Shown here piece after piece: positions 36,857 to 45,221 of a DNA stretch of 64,000 bases. The stretch covers positions 62,001 to 126,000 of the forward strand of contig JAVJQK010000122.1 in assembly GCA_040218145.1 (NCBI GenBank). Reading direction: 5' to 3'. Source of the stretch: Sandaracinaceae bacterium (lineage in GTDB: Bacteria > Myxococcota_A > Polyangia > Polyangiales > Sandaracinaceae). Each line of letters begins with the position of its first letter. The first letter of the stretch is position 1. Below the pieces are notes generated by a model. That model ran no database searches. It saw only the letters and a list, made by a program, of their open reading frames with translations, and was not told the DNA's origin. The position numbers and the translations under genes are program-made.

Positions 36857-37522
36857 ATGCCGAAGCTCCCCGCGCTCGCCGCCCTCGCCCTCCTCACTCT
36901 GGTGGGCTGTCAGCCCGAGACGCCCAGCCCGCCCGAGGCCAGCTCCACCGACGTCGAGCTGCTCGCGGCGGGCTTCTTCGTGCACCCGCGGGGCATCGTC
37001 CGCCCCTACTGCCACGGTGTCCTGACCGACGAGCGCTTCGTGCTCACCGCCGAGCGCTGCGTGTCGCGGGTCGACCCGCGGGAGCTCTCGTTCGCGGTGG
37101 GCGGGGACGGCGGATACGAGATGCCCGTGACCGAGCGCGTCGACTCCGGCGACGGCCTGGTGCGGCTCCGCCTCGCGGCCCCGCTCGAGCGAGGCGTGCC
37201 CGCCTTCGAGCCCGGACCTACCCCTCGGACCGGCGACCGCCTCTCGGTGATCGCCTTCACGCACACGGCCGCGCAGGAAGAGACGCCCGACGCGCGTCGC
37301 TACCTCGTCGAGGTGGTGGAGGTGCGAAACGACGTGCTGGTCGCCGACCTGCGGCGCGGAGAGCCCGGCTGCCACGGCGACTTCGGCGCGGCGGCCTACG
37401 ACGGCGGCGCGCTCGTCGCGATCGTCAGCGGCACCGAGGCCGGCGGACCGACGCACCCCACGAGCGAGGTCTGTCGCACTCGCCTTCTCCTGACCCCACT
37501 GGCCACCGCGAACGTGCGTTAG
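36857..37522 (+). CDS. Trypsin-fold lipoprotein, catalytically dead pseudo-protease
   Basis: A 221-residue lipoprotein (lipobox LTLVGC). The chymotrypsin-fold landmarks are visible but altered: the TAAHC motif of the catalytic His is TAERC, so His is missing. The GDSGGP motif is GDFGAAAYDGG, so the catalytic Ser is Phe. The fold-supporting Cys residues (CHG, ERC, GCHGDFG, EVC) are kept. It probably serves as a non-catalytic binding protein in the periplasm or on the surface. It converges on the next gene with a 7-bp gap. Confidence 0.75.
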   Translation: MPKLPALAALALLTLVGCQPETPSPPEASSTDVELLAAGFFVHPRGIVRPYCHGVLTDERFVLTAERCVSRVDPRELSFAVGGDGGYEMPVTERVDSGDGLVRLRLAAPLERGVPAFEPGPTPRTGDRLSVIAFTHTAAQEETPDARRYLVEVVEVRNDVLVADLRRGEPGCHGDFGAAAYDGGALVAIVSGTEAGGPTHPTSEVCRTRLLLTPLATANVR

Positions 37523-37529
37523 TGGCGCT

Positions 37530-38222
37530 CTAGATCAACGAGCCCACGGCGCGCACGGTCACGTTCACGCTGGTGCGGATCTCACCCTCGGGGAAGGGGT
37601 CGCCCGGGTCGAGGTCGACGACGGTCTGGGCGAAGAAGCGCACGCGGCTGCCGCGGCCGACGAGGTAGTCACTCAGCTCCTGCGCGCCGGCCGGGTCGAG
37701 GATCACGTCGCCGCTGGGGGTCGCGCCGGCCGCGACCGCGGGCACGGTGCCGAGGCGCCGCACGCCGAGCGCGGGGTCGATCGCGGTGGCCGCCTCGGGG
37801 CCCCAGAAGATCTCGACGTCGTTCACCGGGAAGGTCAGCGTGTTGAGGCTGACCTCGTAGCGGATCTGCTCGAAGGTGTAGCTGTCGACGCTGGAGATGA
37901 CCTCGCGCGTCTCGGACAGGAGCATGTCGACGTCGATGACCGTGCCGACCGGGGCGGAGACCGTCTTGGGCGCGGGGTCGCAGACGTCGCGCTCGCAGGT
38001 GAGGGTCACGGTCTCCGATGGAGGGCACATGCCCATCGGGCCGCAGGGCACGCTCCGGATGTTCCCGTCGTCGTCGCGGAACGCGGTCGGGAGATCGAGC
38101 TCGGACGTGTCGACCTGGAAGTCCTGCGGGCCGGTGGAGAAGACGACGCTGATGGTGCCGTCACAGCTCGTCCCCAGCGCGAGCAACGCGGCGGTGAGGA
38201 CGAAAGAAGAAAGCGATCGCAT
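37530..38222 (-). CDS. Lipoprotein of unknown function
   Basis: A 230-residue lipoprotein (lipobox LLALGTSC). The sequence is beta-rich (GTISVVFSTGPQDFQVDTSEL, VDSYTFEQIRYEVSLNTLTFPV, RVRFFAQTVVDLDPGD) with four Cys in two pairs (CGPMGMC, CERDVC). I recognise no family. It is divergent from the esterase-like lipoprotein, sharing an intergenic region of 57 bp. Confidence 0.65.
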   Translation of the reverse strand: MRSLSSFVLTAALLALGTSCDGTISVVFSTGPQDFQVDTSELDLPTAFRDDDGNIRSVPCGPMGMCPPSETVTLTCERDVCDPAPKTVSAPVGTVIDVDMLLSETREVISSVDSYTFEQIRYEVSLNTLTFPVNDVEIFWGPEAATAIDPALGVRRLGTVPAVAAGATPSGDVILDPAGAQELSDYLVGRGSRVRFFAQTVVDLDPGDPFPEGEIRTSVNVTVRAVGSLI

Positions 38223-38279
38223 GCGGGCAGTCTATCAGGCCGCTGCACGCGCGGCTCCGTGCCGGTAGGCTTCCGCGCC

Positions 38280-39200
38280 ATGAAGCGCCTCCTCTTCCTC
38301 TCGTGTGCGATCTCCCTCTGCGCGTGCGGCGGCGACCCCGGACCGCGCGACGCCACCGCCGACACCGGCGCGAGCGACGCCGCTTCGCCGGTCGAAGACG
38401 CCGGCCTCCCGCCGCGCGCGACGGAGCCGACGCTGCCCTCGGTCACCGGCACCTGCCCCGAGTTCGCGGACGGCCGCATCACGGTCTCTCCCGAGGGCTT
38501 GCCGCCCCGCGAGGTGCGGCTCTGGATCGGCGACGCGGCGCAGACGATGGACGGCCCGCTGGTCTTCTACTGGCACGGCGCCGGGAGCCGCGTGGAGGAG
38601 GCGGAGTACGGGCTCGGCCCGGACACGATGGAGGCGATCCTCGGCGCGGGCGGCATGGTGGTCGCGCCGACCCGGGCGCCGGACTCGGGCGACTTCCCGT
38701 GGCACCTCACGACGGGCAACCGCGACGACGATCTGCGAGTGGCCGACGAGATCCTCGCCTGCGCGATCGCGTCGGTCGGGGTCGACACCACGCACATCCA
38801 CAGCATCGGCATGAGCGCGGGCGGCTTGCACACCACGCAGATGAGCTACCGCCGCTCGAGCTACCTCGCGAGCGTCGTGACCTACTCGGGCGGGCTCTAC
38901 CTCGGCCGCGCCCCCCGCATGGACGAGCCGACCAACCGCTTCCCCTCGCTCATCTTCCACGGCGGCCCGAGCGACATCGTGATCATCGAGTTCGAGGAGG
39001 CGTCGCTGCGCTATCACGCGGACCTGACCAACCGCGCGCACACCGCCTTCATCTGCGATCACGGCGCCGGCCACTCCATCCCCACCGCCGCCCGCGACTC
39101 GGTCTGGGAGTTCTTCCAGGCGCACCCCTACGGCGCCGAGTCCCCCTGGGCGGAGGGCCTGCCCGACGGCTTCTACGCCCCTTGCGGCCTCGAGCCCTGA
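38280..39200 (+). CDS. Alpha/beta-hydrolase lipoprotein (esterase/PHB-depolymerase-like)
   Basis: A 306-residue lipoprotein (SLCACG lipobox, Cys15 or Cys17). It has the alpha/beta-hydrolase pattern: YWHGAG oxyanion region, nucleophile elbow GMSAGG (GxSxG) and a late HGAGHSIP with a candidate catalytic His. HGGPSDIVI is the likely acid-residue strand. It resembles poly(3-hydroxybutyrate) depolymerase or LpqC-like esterases, so it probably cleaves esters outside the inner membrane. The substrate cannot be predicted. Confidence 0.8.
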   Translation: MKRLLFLSCAISLCACGGDPGPRDATADTGASDAASPVEDAGLPPRATEPTLPSVTGTCPEFADGRITVSPEGLPPREVRLWIGDAAQTMDGPLVFYWHGAGSRVEEAEYGLGPDTMEAILGAGGMVVAPTRAPDSGDFPWHLTTGNRDDDLRVADEILACAIASVGVDTTHIHSIGMSAGGLHTTQMSYRRSSYLASVVTYSGGLYLGRAPRMDEPTNRFPSLIFHGGPSDIVIIEFEEASLRYHADLTNRAHTAFICDHGAGHSIPTAARDSVWEFFQAHPYGAESPWAEGLPDGFYAPCGLEP

Positions 39201-39212
39201 CAGTCCGTCCCC

Positions 39213-40433
39213 TCACATGGCGCCGGGCAGATACGGCTCGGGCACGACGATGATCGGATCGAGCGGGCCGGGGCCCTGCGGCTGGGCCGCGACGATGATC
39301 GCGGTCAGGGCGCCGGCGATCACCACGCCCAGGCCCGCCCAGAGGTACCAGCGCTCGAACCACTCGAGCTCGGGCGGCGGGGGCGCCTCGAAGGGGATCT
39401 CGGCCAGCCACGCGAGGGAGCGGTCGTGGGGCGCCGCGGAGGGAGCGACGCGCAGATCGACGGGCGCGTCCCCGGTGAAGCGGCGGGCCGACGCGCAACC
39501 CTCCGCCGTGCAGCGCATGGCCAGCGCGCGGTCGAGCGGGCCGCGCCCCGCCCACAGGAGCCAGACCTCGGGCGGCTCGGGCAGCGCGGCGAGGGCGGCG
39601 ACGAGCTCGTCCGAGGCACCGGCGCGCGCCGCGTCCGCCGCCCGACGCGCGGCGGCGAGCGTGTCGGTGGGAGACAGCTGGACCGTGACCGAAGGGCGCT
39701 CTCCCTCGAGCACCTGGACCACGCGCGCCCACGGTCGATGCCCCGGCGCCTCGACCCGCAGCACGTGCAGCCCGACGGGCACGTTGAGCGTGCGCGGCAG
39801 GCCCCCGAGCGAGCGATCGTCGATGGAGACCACCGCGCCGTCGGTGTCCGAGCGGACCTCGAAGCGCCCCCGCGGCCCGGTCACCGCCTCGCGACGGATC
39901 TGACGCGCGCGCTCGACGACCTCGGGGCGCGCCTCAGCGACCTGCACGTCACGTTGCGGATCGACGGACGCCGCGCGCCGCAGCGCTGCGCCGCTGAGGC
40001 CCTCCATGCCCGCCTGCGAGGCCGTGATGGCGATGGCGAGCTGGACCTCCGCGTACCAGTCGCTCATGCCCGGCACGTCGAGGTGCTGCTCGGCGAGGCG
40101 CTCGGCGCGGGTGAGGATGCCGAGGGCGTCGCGCTCGCGCAGGCTGGCCGTCGCGTGACGCGCGCGGACGAGCAGCGTCTCGATGAGCGAGATCGTCTCG
40201 AGCCTCTCGGGTGAGACCCGACCGACCGGCTCCCGCGCCCGCGCCCACTGCTCCAGCGTGGTCGCGCGCTCGAGCTCCCCCTCGACGCGGCGCTGCCAGC
40301 GACGCCAGGTCAGCTCCGGCGCGCCGTCGTCCACCACCACGACGGCGCTCTCTTGCGCCGACGCGGGACCCGGCCCCGCCACGAGCGAGAGGGTCACGAG
40401 CGAGAGGGTCACGAGCGGGAGGAGCGCACGCAT
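39213..40433 (-). CDS. PEGA-domain protein with C-terminal membrane anchor
   Basis: A 406-residue protein with a cleavable-looking signal peptide (LVTLSLVTLSLVAGPGPASAQ). An N-terminal helical region (about 40-170) resembling TPR-like repeats precedes a PEGA domain (GRFEVRSDTDGAVVSIDDRSLGG, then VGLHVLRVEAPGHRPW). A C-terminal membrane segment (WYLWAGLGVVIAGALTAIIVAA) and a short Pro tail end it. The signal peptide contains two identical 15-bp units (40381-40395 and 40396-40410). Such proteins are common near myxobacterial kinases. Function is probably envelope-related. Confidence 0.75.
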   Translation of the reverse strand: MRALLPLVTLSLVTLSLVAGPGPASAQESAVVVVDDGAPELTWRRWQRRVEGELERATTLEQWARAREPVGRVSPERLETISLIETLLVRARHATASLRERDALGILTRAERLAEQHLDVPGMSDWYAEVQLAIAITASQAGMEGLSGAALRRAASVDPQRDVQVAEARPEVVERARQIRREAVTGPRGRFEVRSDTDGAVVSIDDRSLGGLPRTLNVPVGLHVLRVEAPGHRPWARVVQVLEGERPSVTVQLSPTDTLAAARRAADAARAGASDELVAALAALPEPPEVWLLWAGRGPLDRALAMRCTAEGCASARRFTGDAPVDLRVAPSAAPHDRSLAWLAEIPFEAPPPPELEWFERWYLWAGLGVVIAGALTAIIVAAQPQGPGPLDPIIVVPEPYLPGAM

Positions 40434-40456
40434 CCGCGGCGCACGATAGCAGCCCG

Positions 40457-41623
40457 TCAGGCGGCGCGCGCCGCCTTCGCCGCCCGCTCCAGGAGCGCCC
40501 GCGCGCGGTGGTGCCAGGTGTGCGTGGCCGCGACCCGCTCCCGGGCCGCCTGCGCCATCTCCTCGCGCGCCGGCTCATCCGAGAGCAGCGCCTCGAGCCG
40601 CGCCCTCGCGCCGCTCACATCGGTCAGCGAGAACGGCGCGTGGAGCTCTCCGAACGCCTCGGCCAGCCAGCGGTTGTCGTTGACGACGAGCGCGCTGCCG
40701 TTGGCGAGGGAGGCGAAGTAGCGCTCGCTCGCCACGTGACCGTGCACGGGCTGCACGCAGAGCGTCACCTTCGCGCGGGACACCATCTCCTCGTAGACGT
40801 AGTAGGGCACCGCCGGGCGCGTCACCCAGGCCGAGCCCGGGACGAGACGGTCCCAGCCGTCGCCCACCACCGTGAGCGGCAGGTCGGCCAGGTCACGCAT
40901 GACGGCGAGGCGGACCTTCGCCCGGACGAACCGGTTGATCTCGCCGAGCACCATCGGCTCGAGCCGTCGGATGCCCTCGTGGCCACCCACGCCCGCGGCC
41001 TCGCAGGTCTCGCGGAACACCTCGCGCAGCGGTCGGGTCAGATCCGCGACCCACGCCTCGCTGGCCGCGCCCATGAGCTTCGCCACCGCGGGACCGATGG
41101 ACGTCGGCCATCCGCGCGAGATGCCCTCCGGGTCGACGACGCTCCCCGCGAAGAAGACGTCGATGTCGCGATCCTCGCCGCGCACCCGAGGGAGCACGCG
41201 GCCCGCGAGCAGCATCGTCTCCGCCTCGGGGAGCTCCATCGCGCGCGCCTCTGCAGAGGAGCGCTCGTTCGTCCACAGCGTGCGCACGTGGGGCGCGCGG
41301 AGCTCCGCCGCCCAGCTGCGCTGGTAGTACGGCTCGTCGACCATCCACGTCGTCAGCGGGACGCGGCCGCCCCCGAGCGGTCTCCCGTCGGGTCCAGCCA
41401 GGCGCACTCCGTCGAGGTTGAAGGAGAGGACCAGGTCGGGCTCGAAGCGGGTGAGCGCGGCCGCGAACGTGGCGTCCGGTGGCCCCATCGCGAGGTCCAC
41501 GCAGACGGCGACCGCGCCCTCGTCCTCGAAGCCGAGCTTCATCGCGTCCGCGAAGCAACGCAGGTGATCGTAGTTGCAGGCGCCCTTGATCAGGATGACG
41601 CGCGGCGCTCTTCGTTCGGCCAT
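40457..41623 (-). CDS. CgeB-like glycosyltransferase (GT-B)
   Basis: A 388-residue protein resembling the CgeB/YkvP spore-coat glycosyltransferases. The N-terminal Rossmann half starts RVILIKGACNYDH and the C-terminal half has YYVYEEMVSRAKVTLCVQPVHGHVASERYFASLANGSALVVND, which is the nucleotide-sugar binding region, followed by helices with TWHHRARALLE. It probably adds a sugar to a surface glycan or protein. It overlaps the GT61 gene upstream by 34 bp, the last gene of the five-gene cluster. Confidence 0.82.
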   Translation of the reverse strand: MAERRAPRVILIKGACNYDHLRCFADAMKLGFEDEGAVAVCVDLAMGPPDATFAAALTRFEPDLVLSFNLDGVRLAGPDGRPLGGGRVPLTTWMVDEPYYQRSWAAELRAPHVRTLWTNERSSAEARAMELPEAETMLLAGRVLPRVRGEDRDIDVFFAGSVVDPEGISRGWPTSIGPAVAKLMGAASEAWVADLTRPLREVFRETCEAAGVGGHEGIRRLEPMVLGEINRFVRAKVRLAVMRDLADLPLTVVGDGWDRLVPGSAWVTRPAVPYYVYEEMVSRAKVTLCVQPVHGHVASERYFASLANGSALVVNDNRWLAEAFGELHAPFSLTDVSGARARLEALLSDEPAREEMAQAARERVAATHTWHHRARALLERAAKAARAA

Positions 41624-43395
41624 GAGGGCTCCTCGGATTCGATGAGATCGAGCAGGTGCGCTTCGGGGACCACGAAGTCGCGGTGGAGGGGGTCGGGGTG
41701 ACTCCCGGGGATGGGGGTCCCGCGAGCGAAGATCATCTCGGCGCCCACGATCGGGGCGAGGCCCGCGAAGTAGTGGGGAGGCACGCTCTCCCCCCAGAGG
41801 CCGATCATGCGCGCACCCTCGCGCATGAAGACGGCGTTGGTCATGCCCGCGCCGACCGTGACCACGATCGTCTCGGCGTTGTGAACGAGCGCGACCTGCT
41901 CGGAGAAGCTCAGCGCGACCGGATCGATCAGCGCGAAGCCGCGCGCCTCGAGGAGCGCCGCCAGCGCCGCCTCGTTGACGCAGCCGCGCCGGACGCTGTT
42001 CGGGCGGGTCAGCATCACGCGCTTCGGGCTCGGAGCGCTCGTGTCGACGCGCTCGAGCACCGCCTCACGGAGCCGGCGCACGGTCTCGGGCGCGATCATG
42101 CGCTTCGAGAGCGGCACGCGCGCGTCGTCATGCATGATCCCGCCGAGGGAGGGGAGGACCAGCCTCCCCACCGCGACGCGCGACTCCTTCGTCAGGGCCA
42201 CGACCTCGCGCCCGGGCGCGAGCAGCTCGAAGGCCTCACGGCACTGGCGCGGCATGCGTTCGTTGACCAGATGCGGGAGCGCCGCGTCGCCGCCCTCCGG
42301 GTCGAGGAAGAGCACCTTGGGGAGGTGCTCGAGCATCCAGTGAAAGTAGTTGGACGCCGCGCGGCCCCCGATCAGCACCGCCGCGTCGAGGCGCGCCGTG
42401 ATCGCGGAGGGCGCGAAGGTGAGCGCGCGCCCCTCGGGGTCGACCCAGCCGCTGTACTCGGGGATGTTGTCCTGGCGCAGCGAAGGAGACGCGGCCTCGT
42501 CGTAGACCACCAGGTCATCGCCTCGCGCGACCACCCCGCTCTCGCCGAGCACCTGCGCGTCGCGCACGTGGGCGACGAAGAGGGGCGGGGCCCGCTCGTC
42601 GGTCGGACCGTCGATTCGGAACGGCGGGTGGTAGTTGGGCGACTCCACCACCACGGGCACGGACGGCGCGATGGAGACCACCCGCTCGGCGACCTCCTCC
42701 ACGCGCCTGACGTGCAGCATCACCGGCTGGCGGCCATGCAGCCGACTCGCGGCCGCCCCGTAGGCGTGCACCATGGAGCTGTGCCACTCGCTGAGCGCCT
42801 CTCCGGCCTCGGCCAGCCGTCCCATCGCCATCAGCGTCCGTCCCATGCGCTCCACGGCGTCTACGGCCATGGGAGCCTGCGGGAACCGCGCCCGCATCGC
42901 CGCGATGGCGTCGAGCGCCTCCCGGTGCCGCCCCGCCTCTCGGAGGTTGTCGGCGAGGTCCATCCACGCGCGCCCATCGAACGGAGCCGCCGCGAGCGCC
43001 GCCTGCAGGGCCGCCACCGCGTCGTCGTAGCGGCTGGCTTCATAGGCCGCCTTCGCCTCGACGAGCGCGGGCGCGGCGAGGCGGGCACCCTCGGCCCTGG
43101 CGCGCGATGCGGTGGCCTCGTCGTCGTGGCCGAGCGCCGCGGCCAGGCGCGCGCGAGAGAGCGCCACCTCCGGGTCGCGCGGGTCGAAGTCGCACGCCGC
43201 CCGCCACATCGCGAGCGCGAGGTCCGCGCAGCCCGCCGCCTCGAGTCGGTCCGCGAGCTCCATGCAGATCAGCTTGCGGTTGTCGTTGTTCGCCACGAGC
43301 TGGCGAAGCAAGGCGGTGCCGCGCGCCTCCCCCGCGGCGATCGCAGCGACCGTCTCGACGACGCGGCGTTGCAGGATCGGGGTCAGTCTTCCCAT
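41590..43395 (-). CDS. TPR-GT61 (DUF563) glycosyltransferase fusion
   Basis: A 601-residue fusion. The first 210 residues carry TPR-like helical pairs (LAMWRAACDFDPRDPEVALSRARLAAALG; YEASRYDDAVAALQAALAAAPFDGRAWMDLADNLREAGR). The C-terminal part has DUF563/GT61 features: GGRAASNYFHWMLEHLPKVLFL, KRVMLTRPN, and VALVHNAETIVVTVGAGMTNAVFM. It is probably an O-linked or capsule-type glycosyltransferase with the TPR part as an acceptor-binding module. It lies 3 bp downstream of the GNAT gene. Confidence 0.85.
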   Translation of the reverse strand: MGRLTPILQRRVVETVAAIAAGEARGTALLRQLVANNDNRKLICMELADRLEAAGCADLALAMWRAACDFDPRDPEVALSRARLAAALGHDDEATASRARAEGARLAAPALVEAKAAYEASRYDDAVAALQAALAAAPFDGRAWMDLADNLREAGRHREALDAIAAMRARFPQAPMAVDAVERMGRTLMAMGRLAEAGEALSEWHSSMVHAYGAAASRLHGRQPVMLHVRRVEEVAERVVSIAPSVPVVVESPNYHPPFRIDGPTDERAPPLFVAHVRDAQVLGESGVVARGDDLVVYDEAASPSLRQDNIPEYSGWVDPEGRALTFAPSAITARLDAAVLIGGRAASNYFHWMLEHLPKVLFLDPEGGDAALPHLVNERMPRQCREAFELLAPGREVVALTKESRVAVGRLVLPSLGGIMHDDARVPLSKRMIAPETVRRLREAVLERVDTSAPSPKRVMLTRPNSVRRGCVNEAALAALLEARGFALIDPVALSFSEQVALVHNAETIVVTVGAGMTNAVFMREGARMIGLWGESVPPHYFAGLAPIVGAEMIFARGTPIPGSHPDPLHRDFVVPEAHLLDLIESEEPSWPNEERRASS

Positions 43396-43398
43396 GGC

Positions 43399-44373
43399 TC
43401 AGGTCTCCTCGGCCGGAGTCGTCAGGGTCCACGCGCAGTGGTGCTGCACGACCGCTCCGCCGCCCCACTTCGACTTGAAGCCGTGGAGCGGGGCGTTCAG
43501 CGTCCGGCCCCCTTCTTCGGTCGAGGCGCCGAACGAGAACGTGCGCGCGCCCTCCCGCTGGGCGTGCACGATCGCCCTCTCGATCACGAGATCCAGCGCG
43601 CGCAGCTCGCGGCCCTCCTCCGAGGCGGCGAGGTACTGCGTGTGGAAGACGCCTTCGCGGTGCCGGAGCAGCCAGCACGCCGCGGCCGCGACGCCGCTCG
43701 GCGCGCGCGCGACCCAGAGCGACTGCGCGCCGCCGAGCCGGCGCCGCAGATCGAGCAGCGCCTCGAGATCGTGCACCGGCCGCGCGCCGTGTCGGCGGCG
43801 GAGGGTGTCCGAGAGCAGCGCGTGCATCTCGGCGTACGCGTCGGGCGTGTCCTCGACCGCCACCGTCACGCCGAGTCTCTCCGCGCGGTTGGCGCTGGCG
43901 CGGTCCTTCCGCTTCCGATCGCGGTCCAGGCTCACCACCGACCACAGGTCCATGCGCTCGACGGTGCCGCCGAGCCGAAACAGGGCCGACAGCTCGGGCT
44001 CGTCGGGCTGCACCGAGAGATGCGCGGGCGAGAGCTTCAGCTCCAGGCGGCGCGCGCCCGCGCCTCGATAGAGCTCGCCGAGGGCGGACAGCACCTCGAA
44101 GGTCTCCTCCGCGGCGCCGATCTTGGGTATGAGCGGCCCGCCGAAGGTCGAGCCGGGGTGGCTGACGACCCGGTCGTCCAGGCGCGCGGCCGGGAAGATC
44201 GCGACCGGCTTGCCGTCGCGCTCGAGCCAGACCGAGCAGTCCTCGAAGCGAGCCCCGTGGTAGCCGAGGAACCGACGCGTGTGCAGCAACGTCCCCTTGG
44301 GGCAGCGCTCGACGAAGGCGTCCCAGCGATCGTCGTCGTCGGGGTGATGAGGTCGTGGAACGAGCATGGCCAC
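43399..44373 (-). CDS. GNAT/FemAB-like acyltransferase
   Basis: A 324-residue protein of the FemAB-like (peptidoglycan or exopolysaccharide) acyltransferase type. It has the paired-GNAT pattern: GTLLHTRRFLGYHG, then AIFPAARLDDRVVSHPGSTFGG early, and VARAPSGVAAAACWLLRHREGVFHTQYLAASEEGRELRALDLVIERAI late, which matches the acetyl/aminoacyl-CoA pocket. It is likely to transfer an acyl or aminoacyl group to a sugar or peptide. An ATG two codons after the GTG start at 44373 is an alternative start. Confidence 0.75.
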   Translation of the reverse strand: MAMLVPRPHHPDDDDRWDAFVERCPKGTLLHTRRFLGYHGARFEDCSVWLERDGKPVAIFPAARLDDRVVSHPGSTFGGPLIPKIGAAEETFEVLSALGELYRGAGARRLELKLSPAHLSVQPDEPELSALFRLGGTVERMDLWSVVSLDRDRKRKDRASANRAERLGVTVAVEDTPDAYAEMHALLSDTLRRRHGARPVHDLEALLDLRRRLGGAQSLWVARAPSGVAAAACWLLRHREGVFHTQYLAASEEGRELRALDLVIERAIVHAQREGARTFSFGASTEEGGRTLNAPLHGFKSKWGGGAVVQHHCAWTLTTPAEET

Positions 44374-44444
44374 GCGCGTGCTCGATGCACGCTTCGAGCC
44401 ATGGGCGAGACGCTAGATTATGGCCTCTCAGCGAGGGACTGGTG

Positions 44445-45221
44445 TCAGTGCGTCGACACCGGATCGTCGGAGACCCGAGCCTCCACGAAGATCTCCGCCG
44501 CCAGCTCCGGCAGCTCCTCGCCGAGCGAGGCGAGCCCACGCAGCACCGCGTCCCCCAGCAGCTCTTCGACCCCCTCCATCTGTGCGTTGGTGAAAGGCTT
44601 GAGCGTGTGCCCACCGGCGCGGAGCACCTCGAAGCCGGCGCCGCACACCTCCTCGCGAAGGGAGGCGGCGTCGTAGACCCGGGCCTGGGCGAGCGCGACG
44701 TTTCGCTGGCTCATCGCGTGCTCGTCTTCGATGAGCCCCATCGCGCGGGCGAGCCGCCGGTGGAGCGAGTACGCGTTCGGGACGCTCACGTAGAGCCGGC
44801 CCGCGGGCGCGAGGAGGCGCCGCGCGGCACCTAGCATGGACTGGGCGTCCGGGATCTCGTGAAGGAGGCTGTCGATGATCACCACGTCGGCGGGGCCCTC
44901 GAGGGCGGCCGCGATCTCCGCCTCGGCGCGCTCGAAGTAGTCCTGGACGACCCGCAGCTGCGGGGCCTCCGCGGAGCGCGCGCGGGCCACCTCCGCGAAG
45001 CGGGCGGCGGGCTCCGCCACGACCCAGCGCTCCACGAGCTCCGGCGCGACGCGATCGAAGAGCAGGCTCGAGCCACAGCCGACCTCGACCACCCGGGCCG
45101 GGGCGACAGCAGCCAGCCATCGCGCCGTGAAGTCGCCCCGCGCCTCCACGAGGCGCGCCTCGTAGCCGTAGTCGCGCGCGTAGTCTTCCTGGTAGCGCGC
45201 CAGACGCGCGTCGCGGCTCAC
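44445..45221 (-). CDS. SAM-dependent class I methyltransferase
   Basis: A 258-residue methyltransferase with motif I VVEVGCGSSLLF, an acidic residue at the end of the second strand (VVAEPAARF), motif III-like ADVVIIDSLLHEIPD, and post-core YVSVPNAYSLHRRLARAMG. The C-terminal half resembles the UbiE/type-11 or sugar methyltransferases. Its ATG overlaps the FAD-enzyme stop by four bases (ATGA), so both proteins likely act in the same pathway. The target is unknown, probably a surface sugar. Confidence 0.85.
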   Translation of the reverse strand: MSRDARLARYQEDYARDYGYEARLVEARGDFTARWLAAVAPARVVEVGCGSSLLFDRVAPELVERWVVAEPAARFAEVARARSAEAPQLRVVQDYFERAEAEIAAALEGPADVVIIDSLLHEIPDAQSMLGAARRLLAPAGRLYVSVPNAYSLHRRLARAMGLIEDEHAMSQRNVALAQARVYDAASLREEVCGAGFEVLRAGGHTLKPFTNAQMEGVEELLGDAVLRGLASLGEELPELAAEIFVEARVSDDPVSTH

